NCBI RefSeq assembly: GCF_002807685.1
Contig: NZ_PEAX01000008.1
Coordinates: forward strand, 1 to 64,000
DNA length: 64,000 nucleotides
Source of the DNA: Neoalteromonas flava
GTDB lineage: Bacteria; Pseudomonadota; Gammaproteobacteria; Enterobacterales; Alteromonadaceae
Direction: 5' to 3'
Below are positions 1-7,280 of this stretch, piece after piece. A program made the translations under genes and the position numbers. The notes below the pieces were generated by a model. It searched no databases and was not told where the DNA came from. It saw only the letters and a list, made by a program, of their open reading frames with translations. The first letter of the stretch is position 1; each line of letters begins with the position of its first letter.

Positions 1-75
1 GAAGGTTTACGCTTCGCAATCCGTGAAGGTGGCCGTACAGTAGGTGCGGGTGTTGTATCTAAGATTTTGGACTAA
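1..75 (+). CDS. tuf: Elongation factor Tu, C-terminal end (partial)
   Basis: The first 24 codons read in frame from base 1 to a TAA stop and give the invariant end of EF-Tu (EGLRFAIREGGRTVGAG followed by VVSKILD). EF-Tu delivers aminoacyl-tRNA to the ribosome as a GTP complex. The rest of the gene lies before the window. The usual downstream partners of the two tuf copies (rpsJ, or trnW-secE) do not follow, so either synteny is broken here or the copy is a relocated one. Identity is certain; which copy it is cannot be told. Confidence 0.95.
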   Translation, partial: EGLRFAIREGGRTVGAGVVSKILD

Positions 76-110
76 TTGTTCAACTCTAGATAACACTAGA
101 AATTGAAGAA

Positions 111-132
111 GGCCGCATTAGCGGCCTTTTTT
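111..132 (+). terminator. Rho-independent terminator of tuf
   Basis: GGCCGC, loop ATTA, then GCGGCC followed at once by six T. The hairpin starts 36 bases after the tuf stop. Confidence 0.92.
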
Positions 133-178
133 GTGTCTGTCGTTTAGCAATCATTCTTCGATTCCCGCCTGTAGCATC

Positions 179-276
179 GGGGAGTGAGTTTATCAGCAAA
201 CCCGCGGTGAATACGTCCATGTACGCTTGATTTCGCCATCCATGGCTTCAACAGTTTGCTGATAAACTCACTCCCC
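179..276. repeat. Long inverted repeat, intergenic repeat-like element
   Basis: A perfect 23-base inverted repeat has its left arm at 179-201 (starts GGGGAGTGAGTTTATC) and its right arm at 254-276. The 52-base spacer contains CGGTGAATACGTCCATG and CGCCATCCATGG. From memory, spacers of this type (words like GAATACGTCCATGTACG and CGCCATCCATGG) recur between genes in marine gammaproteobacteria, which would make this one copy of a dispersed, non-coding palindromic repeat. No second copy was noticed in the window. It lies just after the tuf terminator and does not itself have a T tract. Confidence 0.7.
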
Positions 277-687
277 AACGCAACGGCTCGCAATGGTGTA
301 CAGCCCAACTATCACGTGATTCTAGCTCGGAGGGCAGGGAGGCTGTTCAGTTTACCGAGTGTCGCTGGCAGGGAGCCAGCGAGCAAGCCTAAAGGGTAAT
401 ATTTACGGCGGCTCGGGAAAATGAATAGGCGCACTGGCCGGGAGAGCGGGCTACAGCGAGTCAGGCTTTGACTCTTCGACTTTCGCCCTTATCTACACAG
501 CGGCTAACATTGGTATATAACTCGAGCAAAGCGTCGTTTTTAGCTCGTAGTGCTGTCAGGCTTTGGCAATTTATCTAAAAATATTATTTACTTAGGGTTA
601 AGTTTAAATATAATGACCGCCAGCGATGAACTGCTGAATAATAGCGATGGATTGCAGTTAATAATAATTCTAAAAAAGAACGCGCTA
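277..687. other. Non-coding stretch with one hairpin
   Basis: No convincing gene is seen between the inverted repeat and the PEP-CTERM-like gene. The only structure noticed is a perfect hairpin at 362-382 (TCGCTGGC, loop AGGGA, GCCAGCGA) without a following T run. An open frame extends upstream of 688 but looks unlike coding sequence and lacks a signal peptide. Confidence 0.5.
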
Positions 688-1335
688 ATGAAACGTCCAA
701 TAAACACGACTCTACTGGTACTTCAGTTTTTACTGCTGTGCTGCTCAAACTCCGTATCCGCTGCCCTAATTACTTTTGATGATACTACGTCTTCTGGAAC
801 CTTTATATCGTCCCCCTATAGCGAAGGTGGATATGATTTTACCTTTGGTAAAGGTATGTACTATGTTGATTCTGCCTACTCTGCTTGGACTGGTTTGTCT
901 GCGTTCGACGGTGACGCTCTTCACTTTAATACGGCATCTTCATTTGCTTCTATTCGCTCTTCCGATGGAAGCGCATTTTCGTTAGTTAGTTTGTTTGCTG
1001 GCACCTTGCGCACTAGTTCGAATGATCAAGGCTATGTTTATTTCGATGGCTTGCGGTCTACGGGAGAATTAGTATCAACCTACATTTATGCCGGAAACAA
1101 GGCTGCAGAGTATTTGTTTACAGATTTGACCGATTTAGTTCAATTGACTATTCACCGCGACATACTTAATTTCCCGGTTATTGATAATCTTGTACTAACT
1201 GCATTTCAGCAGCCTGTATTTTTCACTTCAGCGCTTCACGCAGCCAAGCCGATGGTAACCGCAAACGAGCCTAGTGCATTATTGGCACTTTTACTGGGTT
1301 TTTCCGTTCTACTACTGGTTCGAATGCCTAGGTAG
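688..1335 (+). CDS. Secreted protein with a PEP-CTERM-like C-terminal sorting signal
   Basis: A protein of about 215 residues. I start it at the ATG at 688 because that gives a clean signal peptide (KRP, then a leucine-rich core, cut near SVSA); the open frame begins further up at 550 but that part is not credible. The mature part is rich in Ser, Thr, Gly, Tyr and Phe, as in beta-sandwich exoproteins. The C terminus has NEPSALL, a hydrophobic helix (LLLGFSVLLLV) and a basic end (RMPR), the three parts of a PEP-CTERM signal handled by an exosortase/EpsH system. The motif is EP rather than the usual PEP. No exosortase gene is in the window. Precise function unknown. Confidence 0.65.
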   Translation: MKRPINTTLLVLQFLLLCCSNSVSAALITFDDTTSSGTFISSPYSEGGYDFTFGKGMYYVDSAYSAWTGLSAFDGDALHFNTASSFASIRSSDGSAFSLVSLFAGTLRTSSNDQGYVYFDGLRSTGELVSTYIYAGNKAAEYLFTDLTDLVQLTIHRDILNFPVIDNLVLTAFQQPVFFTSALHAAKPMVTANEPSALLALLLGFSVLLLVRMPR

Positions 1336-1468
1336 TTGTCTGCCTTCTACGGCTATTTTAATTTAAGCTTGTGTATCAAAAAATCAGGCCGTTTGTAATA
1401 GTGGCTTTTAGATGATGCAATTACGCAATATCTTGTAAATAGGCCGTCATTCAGCAAAGGTGTTTCAA

Positions 1469-1801
1469 GTGGATATAGTTGTACAAGCTTTACAGCAACT
1501 CACGCAATGGGTCAGTCCCTACTATTCTGAAATAGCATTAACCATTATTGCAACAATTCTGGTTGTGTATGGGGATGTTATCAACAAACATATAAAGCGA
1601 GCGCTTAGTCCCTATCATTTTATCGTGCGCACCGGCATCTTTGTTTTGATCTGTGCATTTGGCTACGGTTTGCTGATTGTGTATACCACGCCTTGGGTCA
1701 AAGAGCTGATTTTGTTAGTCCCAAGTCTCTATCGTGGCTTGGCGATAATTTTCCTATTCTTACTACTCGGTTATCTAGCAGAGAACCGTCGTTACATATA
1801 G
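1469..1801 (+). CDS. DUF3392 family inner-membrane protein
   Basis: A small protein of about 110 residues with three to four hydrophobic segments. It matches the DUF3392 family of marine gammaproteobacteria: an N-terminal helix, YGDVINKHIKRAL, then HFIVRT, FGYGLLIVY and a C-terminal LAENRRYI. Function is not known. A GTG at 1460 also opens the frame, but the GTG at 1469 has AAAGG eight bases upstream, so it is the better start. It stands alone between accessory genes. Confidence 0.75.
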   Translation: MDIVVQALQQLTQWVSPYYSEIALTIIATILVVYGDVINKHIKRALSPYHFIVRTGIFVLICAFGYGLLIVYTTPWVKELILLVPSLYRGLAIIFLFLLLGYLAENRRYI

Positions 1802-2016
1802 TCACTAAGCAAAATCTACCTTCACAGCATTGATGATAGTGTAATTTTTCCCATGAGGGACTGTATCCAATTTGATACGGTTATCATTGGCAATATTCCC
1901 GAATTTCATTTAGGCCTTGGTATTCTGTGCCCTGTGCCTTGCTATTAATGCGCTGGCTGAGATTGGCAATGTTCTTGCACTGTGAACATTGAAGTAATAA
2001 TCAAAGAGGTAGATGT

Positions 2017-2964
2017 ATGCGAGCGTTTAAATATTCCGCAATAGGTTCTTTATTCATACTCACAGCGTGTGGTGGTGGCTCGTCAGGACCGGCAGTCGAT
2101 GACCCAGTTGTGACGCCAGCGCCGACACCAGCCAGCCTAACTCTGAATGTTTCAGATGCACCAGTTGACGATGCCCTTGCGGTCGTTGTTGAGTTCGACT
2201 CAATAGAGCTTACGGGCAATGGTGATCCGATTGTCTATAACGTTACCGATGAACAGGGAGGCGCGCGTCAGATTGATCTGTTAGCGTTTCAAGGCGAAGA
2301 TTTTGCCACTCTATTGGATAGTGTTGAAATTGAAGCTGGAACCTATGGACAGTTGCGCCTTAACGTCACAAACAATTCCTTCATTGAGATGACATCTGGG
2401 ACTTTTGACCTGCGGGTACCGAGCAATCAGTTAAAGCTCGATGGATTTACTATCGATGAGTCAGAGCAAGCGCTGTATACGGTTGAATTTGATTTACGTA
2501 AATCGTTAGTCGCACCGCCAGGGCAAGATGCTATATTGCTTAAGCCTAGAGGCGTCCGAGTAGTCGAGAATAGTGAAGCTGGGACTATCGCTGGAACTGT
2601 AGATGAGTCGTTATTGGTAGTAGAGCAATGTGCCGATAAAGTCGATATCGCAGTCGGTAATGCTGTCTACATCTATGCCGGGACGGATTTTACGTTAGAC
2701 GTACTTGGTGATGATGCCGATGAGCCAGCAGATATTAACGAAATCTCACCGGTTGCGATCGGTGAAGTGTCACTAAATACAGACACTGAATATGCCTTTG
2801 AGGTTGCTTATTTGCCGGTTGGAGATTACACCGTTGGCTTTACGTGTTTAGCGGCTAACGATGAACCCGAAACCGATGAGAATGTTGCCGATGGTTTTAG
2901 CATTCTGCTGCAGCAATCAGTTAGCGTTAGCGCCCAGCAAAGAGTGAGCGTTACGTTTGAGTAA
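2017..2964 (+). CDS. DUF4382-type lipoprotein
   Basis: A 315-residue predicted lipoprotein. The N terminus has a short signal peptide with a lipobox (LTAC followed by GGGSSG), so Cys18 should be lipidated. A low-complexity Pro/Ala linker follows, then a DUF4382-like domain (SLTLNVSDAPVDDALAVV, IELTG, QIDLLAFQG, YGQLRLNV) to about residue 185. The remaining part is Asp/Glu rich and beta-like. The ATG has AGAGGT six bases upstream. Such proteins are surface or periplasmic and of unknown role. It is a single-gene unit convergent with the outer-membrane protein gene. Confidence 0.72.
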   Translation: MRAFKYSAIGSLFILTACGGGSSGPAVDDPVVTPAPTPASLTLNVSDAPVDDALAVVVEFDSIELTGNGDPIVYNVTDEQGGARQIDLLAFQGEDFATLLDSVEIEAGTYGQLRLNVTNNSFIEMTSGTFDLRVPSNQLKLDGFTIDESEQALYTVEFDLRKSLVAPPGQDAILLKPRGVRVVENSEAGTIAGTVDESLLVVEQCADKVDIAVGNAVYIYAGTDFTLDVLGDDADEPADINEISPVAIGEVSLNTDTEYAFEVAYLPVGDYTVGFTCLAANDEPETDENVADGFSILLQQSVSVSAQQRVSVTFE

Positions 2965-2978
2965 CGTCTAGTTGCACG

Positions 2979-4184
2979 TCAAAATTGATAACTCAGCACT
3001 AGGCGAAGCTGCTGCTGAGTTATTGTTTCTGACTGCGAAAACTGACGGCGATTAGCCGCCCGATTCTTATTCCAATGGTATTCACTACCGAGTTCCCAGT
3101 GGCTATTAATTGCATAGCGCCAGGCGACGGTAACCCCAATACCGTGACTATTATTTTGATCTTGTGGCCAGCGGTCATCTTCATCGACATCCCATAGATC
3201 AAGTCGTGCAGAAATCCGGTGATCGCTATCGTTCCAAGAAACAGCGACATACGCTGAAGAGAAATCGGCGTATACAAAACGGCTACCCATATCGGTCGCT
3301 CCGTCGAGAACTTGCGCCATGACCCGCCATTGAGGAGATAACTGATGCTGGAACGTAAGTGAATGAAACTTTGTGCGCCACGCATATAGCCGTTGTTGAT
3401 TGACCGCGGTTGGGTCCGCTAGGTTGTCATAGTAGTAGTAGCGAACTTCGGTTTTGCGGAAGTACCTTGCCTGTAGTCCAAGATAAAATCCCCATTTCCC
3501 GTCAATCTCGGTAAACGGTTCAACGTAATTTGGGCCATTGACTAAATCTTCACTGATCACCGTTGGAATGGGTGAAAAAGGAATTTTGTCGTGATGCAGG
3601 CTTTGTCGGTCATGCAGTGCAAATCCGCGCCAAGTGAGCAATGAACCTATTGGGTCATTGCCTTTATACACGCCGAGATGGGTTTCCCAGCTCCACGGAC
3701 TGCGTCTAGCCCGGCCATTAGATAGCAGGCTGAATTCGGCACCAAGGGTACGTAGTTCCTCGCCAAACCAGCTATTGATTGCCGATTGGGTGTAGGTATA
3801 TGGTGATAACCAGCCGGGCTGGGTATTTTCAATCGATAGCTCGGGATAAAAGAAGCCTACACGAGATTGAAACTTAACGGTCTGTTGCATAAGTGGTTTG
3901 TAGCGAATGAATGCTTGCGTTAGGCCTAGTTTTCTCTCTCCGTCAGAATAGATGTTGCCAACCATATCAATATGCCACGCATCAGCCCAATCATGTTCTA
4001 AGCGTATAAACCCCTGCTGCAGTAATATTTCGCTTCCCTCGGAACGTAAAATTCCGCTTCCTTGAGAGAGAAAGTTAGGTTCTGAACTACTAACACTTAA
4101 TCCGCCTTCGACGCGACCAGATATCTCCTGTGCTATTGCTGAACTGCAACACATGAAAAGTAAGACGAAAAGTATCCGCATCAT
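2979..4184 (-). CDS. Predicted outer-membrane beta-barrel protein, third gene of the cupredoxin/c-di-GMP operon
   Basis: A 401-residue protein with a signal peptide (MRILFVLLFMCCSSAIAQ, cut near AIA-Q). It has alternating aromatic and polar strands, many Trp and Tyr, and a C-terminal phenylalanine (LVLSYQF). That last strand is the usual recognition signal for the BAM complex, so an outer-membrane barrel is likely. The substrate is unknown; it resembles porin-like proteins annotated as hypothetical in marine gammaproteobacteria. It starts 13 bases after the GGDEF/EAL gene and is preceded by GAGG. The second ATG of the MM pair (4181) has the better spacing. It probably works with the two upstream genes. 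Confidence 0.7.
   Translation of the reverse strand: MMRILFVLLFMCCSSAIAQEISGRVEGGLSVSSSEPNFLSQGSGILRSEGSEILLQQGFIRLEHDWADAWHIDMVGNIYSDGERKLGLTQAFIRYKPLMQQTVKFQSRVGFFYPELSIENTQPGWLSPYTYTQSAINSWFGEELRTLGAEFSLLSNGRARRSPWSWETHLGVYKGNDPIGSLLTWRGFALHDRQSLHHDKIPFSPIPTVISEDLVNGPNYVEPFTEIDGKWGFYLGLQARYFRKTEVRYYYYDNLADPTAVNQQRLYAWRTKFHSLTFQHQLSPQWRVMAQVLDGATDMGSRFVYADFSSAYVAVSWNDSDHRISARLDLWDVDEDDRWPQDQNNSHGIGVTVAWRYAINSHWELGSEYHWNKNRAANRRQFSQSETITQQQLRLVLSYQF
2989..3030 (+). terminator. Possible terminator of the DUF4382 gene
   Basis: TAACTCAGCA at 2989-2998 pairs with TGCTGAGTTA at 3013-3022, followed by TTGTTTCTG. It lies inside the 3' end of the convergent outer-membrane protein gene, so its role as a terminator is only likely for plus-strand transcripts. 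Confidence 0.45.
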
Positions 4185-4197
4185 TACCTCATTCTAA

Positions 4198-6543
4198 CTA
4201 AGGGCATTGGAAACAAGGTTGTTGGAGTAACCATGCAGTAATCGCTTCGGCTGGCTGTGGGCGGGAAATATGGAACCCTTGTGCCGTGGTGCATCCCATT
4301 TGATGCAGCAGTGCAACGCTTGCTTGGTCTTCTACTCCCTCCGCGACCGTGCTAAGTCCAAGATTTTTCGCCATGGAAACAATCGTTTTGACCATTGTTT
4401 GATCATCGCTATTGGTCGCAAGTTGCAGCACGAAAGCCTTATCTATCTTGATCTCATCCACCGGCATCTTCTTCAATTGGGCAAGAGAAGAGAATCCGGT
4501 ACCAAAGTCATCAATGGAAAGCTTGATCCCCATACGGCTCAACATGTGCAGTGCGTTGATCGCGATTTCAGGTTCAGCCATTACTGCACTTTCGGTCACT
4601 TCTAGAATTAAATGCTTCGGCTGCATGGAGAATTCGTTGAGCAACGTTGATACCATCAAAGGAAGCGATAGATCGGTAAGGTCAATGGCTGAAATATTAA
4701 CTGCCATAGCCACTTCAATACCTTCTTTGCGCCATTCACTTTGTTGCCTGCAAGCTTCTCGTAATGCCCATTGGGTGACATATTTTATCGCACCGGTTTG
4801 TTCAGCCAGCGGAATAAACTCATCAGGAGGAATAAAGCCATGCTCAGGGTGGGTCCAACGAATTAAACACTCAACACTGTCAATTTGGTCCTGCTCGATG
4901 GTTAACTTAGGTTGGTAAAAAAGGGCCAGTTGACCAGCAGTGAGTGCATCCTTTAACTCACCCATTAAGCGCAAGCGCTGCACAGAAAAAGTGTTGAGTT
5001 CGGATGCATACAGCACATGCTTCTTGTGTGTCGACTTACAATGATTGAGCGCAATATCAGCGGCCTGCATTAGCTCGCTTGGCGTTGTTGCGTGCTCAGC
5101 ATAAGTCGCTCCACCTATACTCACATCGATATCGAGAGATAAATTCTGCAGACTAAAAGGCGAGTTAAATTGGCTCGCGATTTCATCCATGAGCTGTTCG
5201 GTATTGGCATCTTGTGTGCCAATCAGGGCAAATTCATCACCACTTAAACGAGCGATGAACAAGTCGTTGCGAGAGCCGTGTTGGAGTCTTTCCCCCACTT
5301 GCTTGAGAAGTTCATCCCCTGCAGTATGACCAATGGTATCGTTGATTTCTTTAAAGCGATCGATATCGATAAAGACAATGTTAAATGGCGTGTCGGGGTG
5401 GGTGGAAATTTGCGTCTCCAATCGCTGCATAAAGCTATTGCGGTTGGGGAGCTGGGTTACTTCGTCATAAAAAGCCAGGTGTTGTATTTCCTGCTCACGC
5501 TTAATAATCCCTTGCTGCATTGAACTGATCGCGCTAGATAGGGTGTTCACCTCGGTCGTGCTTTGGTGAGGCAGATCATCGACAATAATCCCTTGGCGAA
5601 TTTGCTGTGTCATGGCCACTAATTTTTGGATCGGCTGGGTTATGCCATTGGCGATAAACAATGCACTTAAAAGTGCCAAGCCAGCCGCAATCACAAGCAG
5701 TCCAAACAAGCGCCCAAGTAAAGCGTTGTAGGATAAATAGGCATTCTCTTCAACGGTAGACAACATTAATTGGATTGCAGCGGACGGCGGCTCACCGAGG
5801 GAGAATAAGGCATATATATAATGACCACTGGGTAAATAACTATCCTGTAGAGAGCGGTCTTTGTTAATCTCAACGGTGTTGAACTCTTGCTGAATATCCG
5901 CTGAGTAACTTGATGCAACAAACTCAAAGCTTGAACCACTTTGCCGGATAAAACTAACGTCCATAGATGTCAGGCGAGTGAGCTTTTCATTCATCAGCGC
6001 ATCAATTGATTTGGCAAATACAAGCCATGCAATCGGAGTCCGTGAACGCGGTGTATTTTTTACGGGAGCGGCTTTAGCCAAAAAAAACTGCTGTTCATTG
6101 GCAATCCAGGTAACCCCGGTCTCAGCCATTGTAGCAACCAGCGTGGTGTCTATTTGATTAAAATTATCTGAAGCTGAAAGTAGCACACCATCCTGGCGAA
6201 TAACGGCGAAACCTTCTGCATCGAAACGCTGCATAAAGTTCTGCATCGCCAGCTCTAATGAGGCTGGATCTGCACTGGCTTCGACAATCAGTTTCTTCAC
6301 GCTAAAATCATCAGCCAGCGTTGCCCCAGCGCTTTGCAACACATTTGCGGTATCTGATAAGTGCTCGCGGATCACTGTGTGAGCCACATCGGTGTAATTG
6401 CGTAATACTCCAGTAGAATGCTGGTATGTAGCAGATTGCACGATATACAGGGTAAACGTGACAATGATGACGACAATCGTAAGAAAGCTGATTAGCAGTT
6501 TAGTGCGCAGCGCAACACAGGCTGAAAGCCAACGTTTAATCAT
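4198..6543 (-). CDS. Membrane GGDEF-EAL c-di-GMP enzyme with periplasmic sensor domain
   Basis: About 781 residues. It has a first TM near residues 18-38, a periplasmic region of about 230 residues of unassigned sensor type, a second TM near 280-300, a HAMP region, then GGDEF (about 356-515) and EAL (about 525-775). The GGDEF active-site loop reads SGDEF, a variant often still active. The EAL domain keeps ECL, AVNIS, LEVTES, DDFGTGFSS, KIDKAF, VAEGVE and QGF, so phosphodiesterase activity is expected. Whether it makes or degrades c-di-GMP cannot be decided. The frame opens at a GTG (6549), but I prefer the ATG at 6543. It overlaps the cupredoxin gene by 8 bases, which suggests translational coupling, so the periplasmic domain may read the state of that protein. 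Confidence 0.88.
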   Translation of the reverse strand: MIKRWLSACVALRTKLLISFLTIVVIIVTFTLYIVQSATYQHSTGVLRNYTDVAHTVIREHLSDTANVLQSAGATLADDFSVKKLIVEASADPASLELAMQNFMQRFDAEGFAVIRQDGVLLSASDNFNQIDTTLVATMAETGVTWIANEQQFFLAKAAPVKNTPRSRTPIAWLVFAKSIDALMNEKLTRLTSMDVSFIRQSGSSFEFVASSYSADIQQEFNTVEINKDRSLQDSYLPSGHYIYALFSLGEPPSAAIQLMLSTVEENAYLSYNALLGRLFGLLVIAAGLALLSALFIANGITQPIQKLVAMTQQIRQGIIVDDLPHQSTTEVNTLSSAISSMQQGIIKREQEIQHLAFYDEVTQLPNRNSFMQRLETQISTHPDTPFNIVFIDIDRFKEINDTIGHTAGDELLKQVGERLQHGSRNDLFIARLSGDEFALIGTQDANTEQLMDEIASQFNSPFSLQNLSLDIDVSIGGATYAEHATTPSELMQAADIALNHCKSTHKKHVLYASELNTFSVQRLRLMGELKDALTAGQLALFYQPKLTIEQDQIDSVECLIRWTHPEHGFIPPDEFIPLAEQTGAIKYVTQWALREACRQQSEWRKEGIEVAMAVNISAIDLTDLSLPLMVSTLLNEFSMQPKHLILEVTESAVMAEPEIAINALHMLSRMGIKLSIDDFGTGFSSLAQLKKMPVDEIKIDKAFVLQLATNSDDQTMVKTIVSMAKNLGLSTVAEGVEDQASVALLHQMGCTTAQGFHISRPQPAEAITAWLLQQPCFQCP

Positions 6544-7192
6544 AGTCACTTAATCCATCGGATGCTTCATAGTCGCCTAGACTCGGCCATAAATCTTCAG
6601 TCAATGTCAGACGGGTTTCGGTTTGATCAACGCTGACTGATATAGGGTGGGACGCATTGCGGTCGTTGGTTCTAATTCTTGGATGCCAAATTGACAACAG
6701 GTAATCACCTTCAGGTAGGGTCAGCGTCACTTTACCTTGCGCGTTGGTTTGTCCAAAGAATGGTGTATCTGCTACATAAATATAGCCCAACATCCAGTCA
6801 TGAATATTGCAACCGAGCTCGACCTCGCCAGCTGTTTCGAATAATAGAGGATCAACATCCAACTCACTGTAAAGTTTCAGTTCGAAGGTTTTGGCGGGTG
6901 AAAATGAGTAAACATGGTGTTTCACGCTATCTGAGTTGGGAAAACTCACCTTGGTGCCACGTTGGACCACCAAAGTATGCGGCACAAATTGGCGATTAAC
7001 CTGATCCATTACCGCACTCAAAGAGGCTGCTGGAGCAGCAGTATCGCTGGCGGATAGTGGCTTTGCTAAGACGGCTATATTAGTAAGTGGGCTCCCATCA
7101 TTGGCCACTACCGTCGCAGTTAGTTCACCACCAAAAACCAAGCTAACCCCAGCGACCCCAATAATCGCAGTTCCAAAAGCACGCCACCGCAT
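6536..7192 (-). CDS. Periplasmic cupredoxin-like (plastocyanin-type) protein, often annotated as methylamine utilization protein
   Basis: About 218 residues with an N-terminal signal sequence and then a cupredoxin fold. Counting from the upstream GTG (7204), type-1 copper ligands are visible: a histidine in SVKHHVYSF (96/97) and the C-x-x-H-x-x-M cluster GCNIHDWM (Cys132, His135, Met138). A transthyretin-like tail follows (GQTNAQGKVTLTLPEGDYLL). The ATG at 7192 is chosen because AGGTGA lies 8 bases before it; the GTG at 7204 is part of that site. Homologues carry the label methylamine utilization protein by similarity to a small part of the family, but no methylamine dehydrogenase genes are present. 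First gene of a three-gene operon. Confidence 0.8.
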   Translation of the reverse strand: MRWRAFGTAIIGVAGVSLVFGGELTATVVANDGSPLTNIAVLAKPLSASDTAAPAASLSAVMDQVNRQFVPHTLVVQRGTKVSFPNSDSVKHHVYSFSPAKTFELKLYSELDVDPLLFETAGEVELGCNIHDWMLGYIYVADTPFFGQTNAQGKVTLTLPEGDYLLSIWHPRIRTNDRNASHPISVSVDQTETRLTLTEDLWPSLGDYEASDGLSDYD

Positions 7193-7280
7193 AGTTGCTC
7201 TCACCTGTTAAATACATAGTTACTATGAATAACAGAACGGTAAAAAGCGAATTTTATTCCTCTAGCCTTTAAATTAATGA

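Noticed and set aside
550-687. N-terminal extension of the PEP-CTERM-like protein.
   Set aside because: It would put the signal peptide in the middle of the protein, and its composition does not look coding.
4198-6543. Calling the GGDEF domain inactive because the motif is SGDEF.
   Set aside because: Serine in the first position occurs in active cyclases; the sequence alone does not justify calling it inactive.
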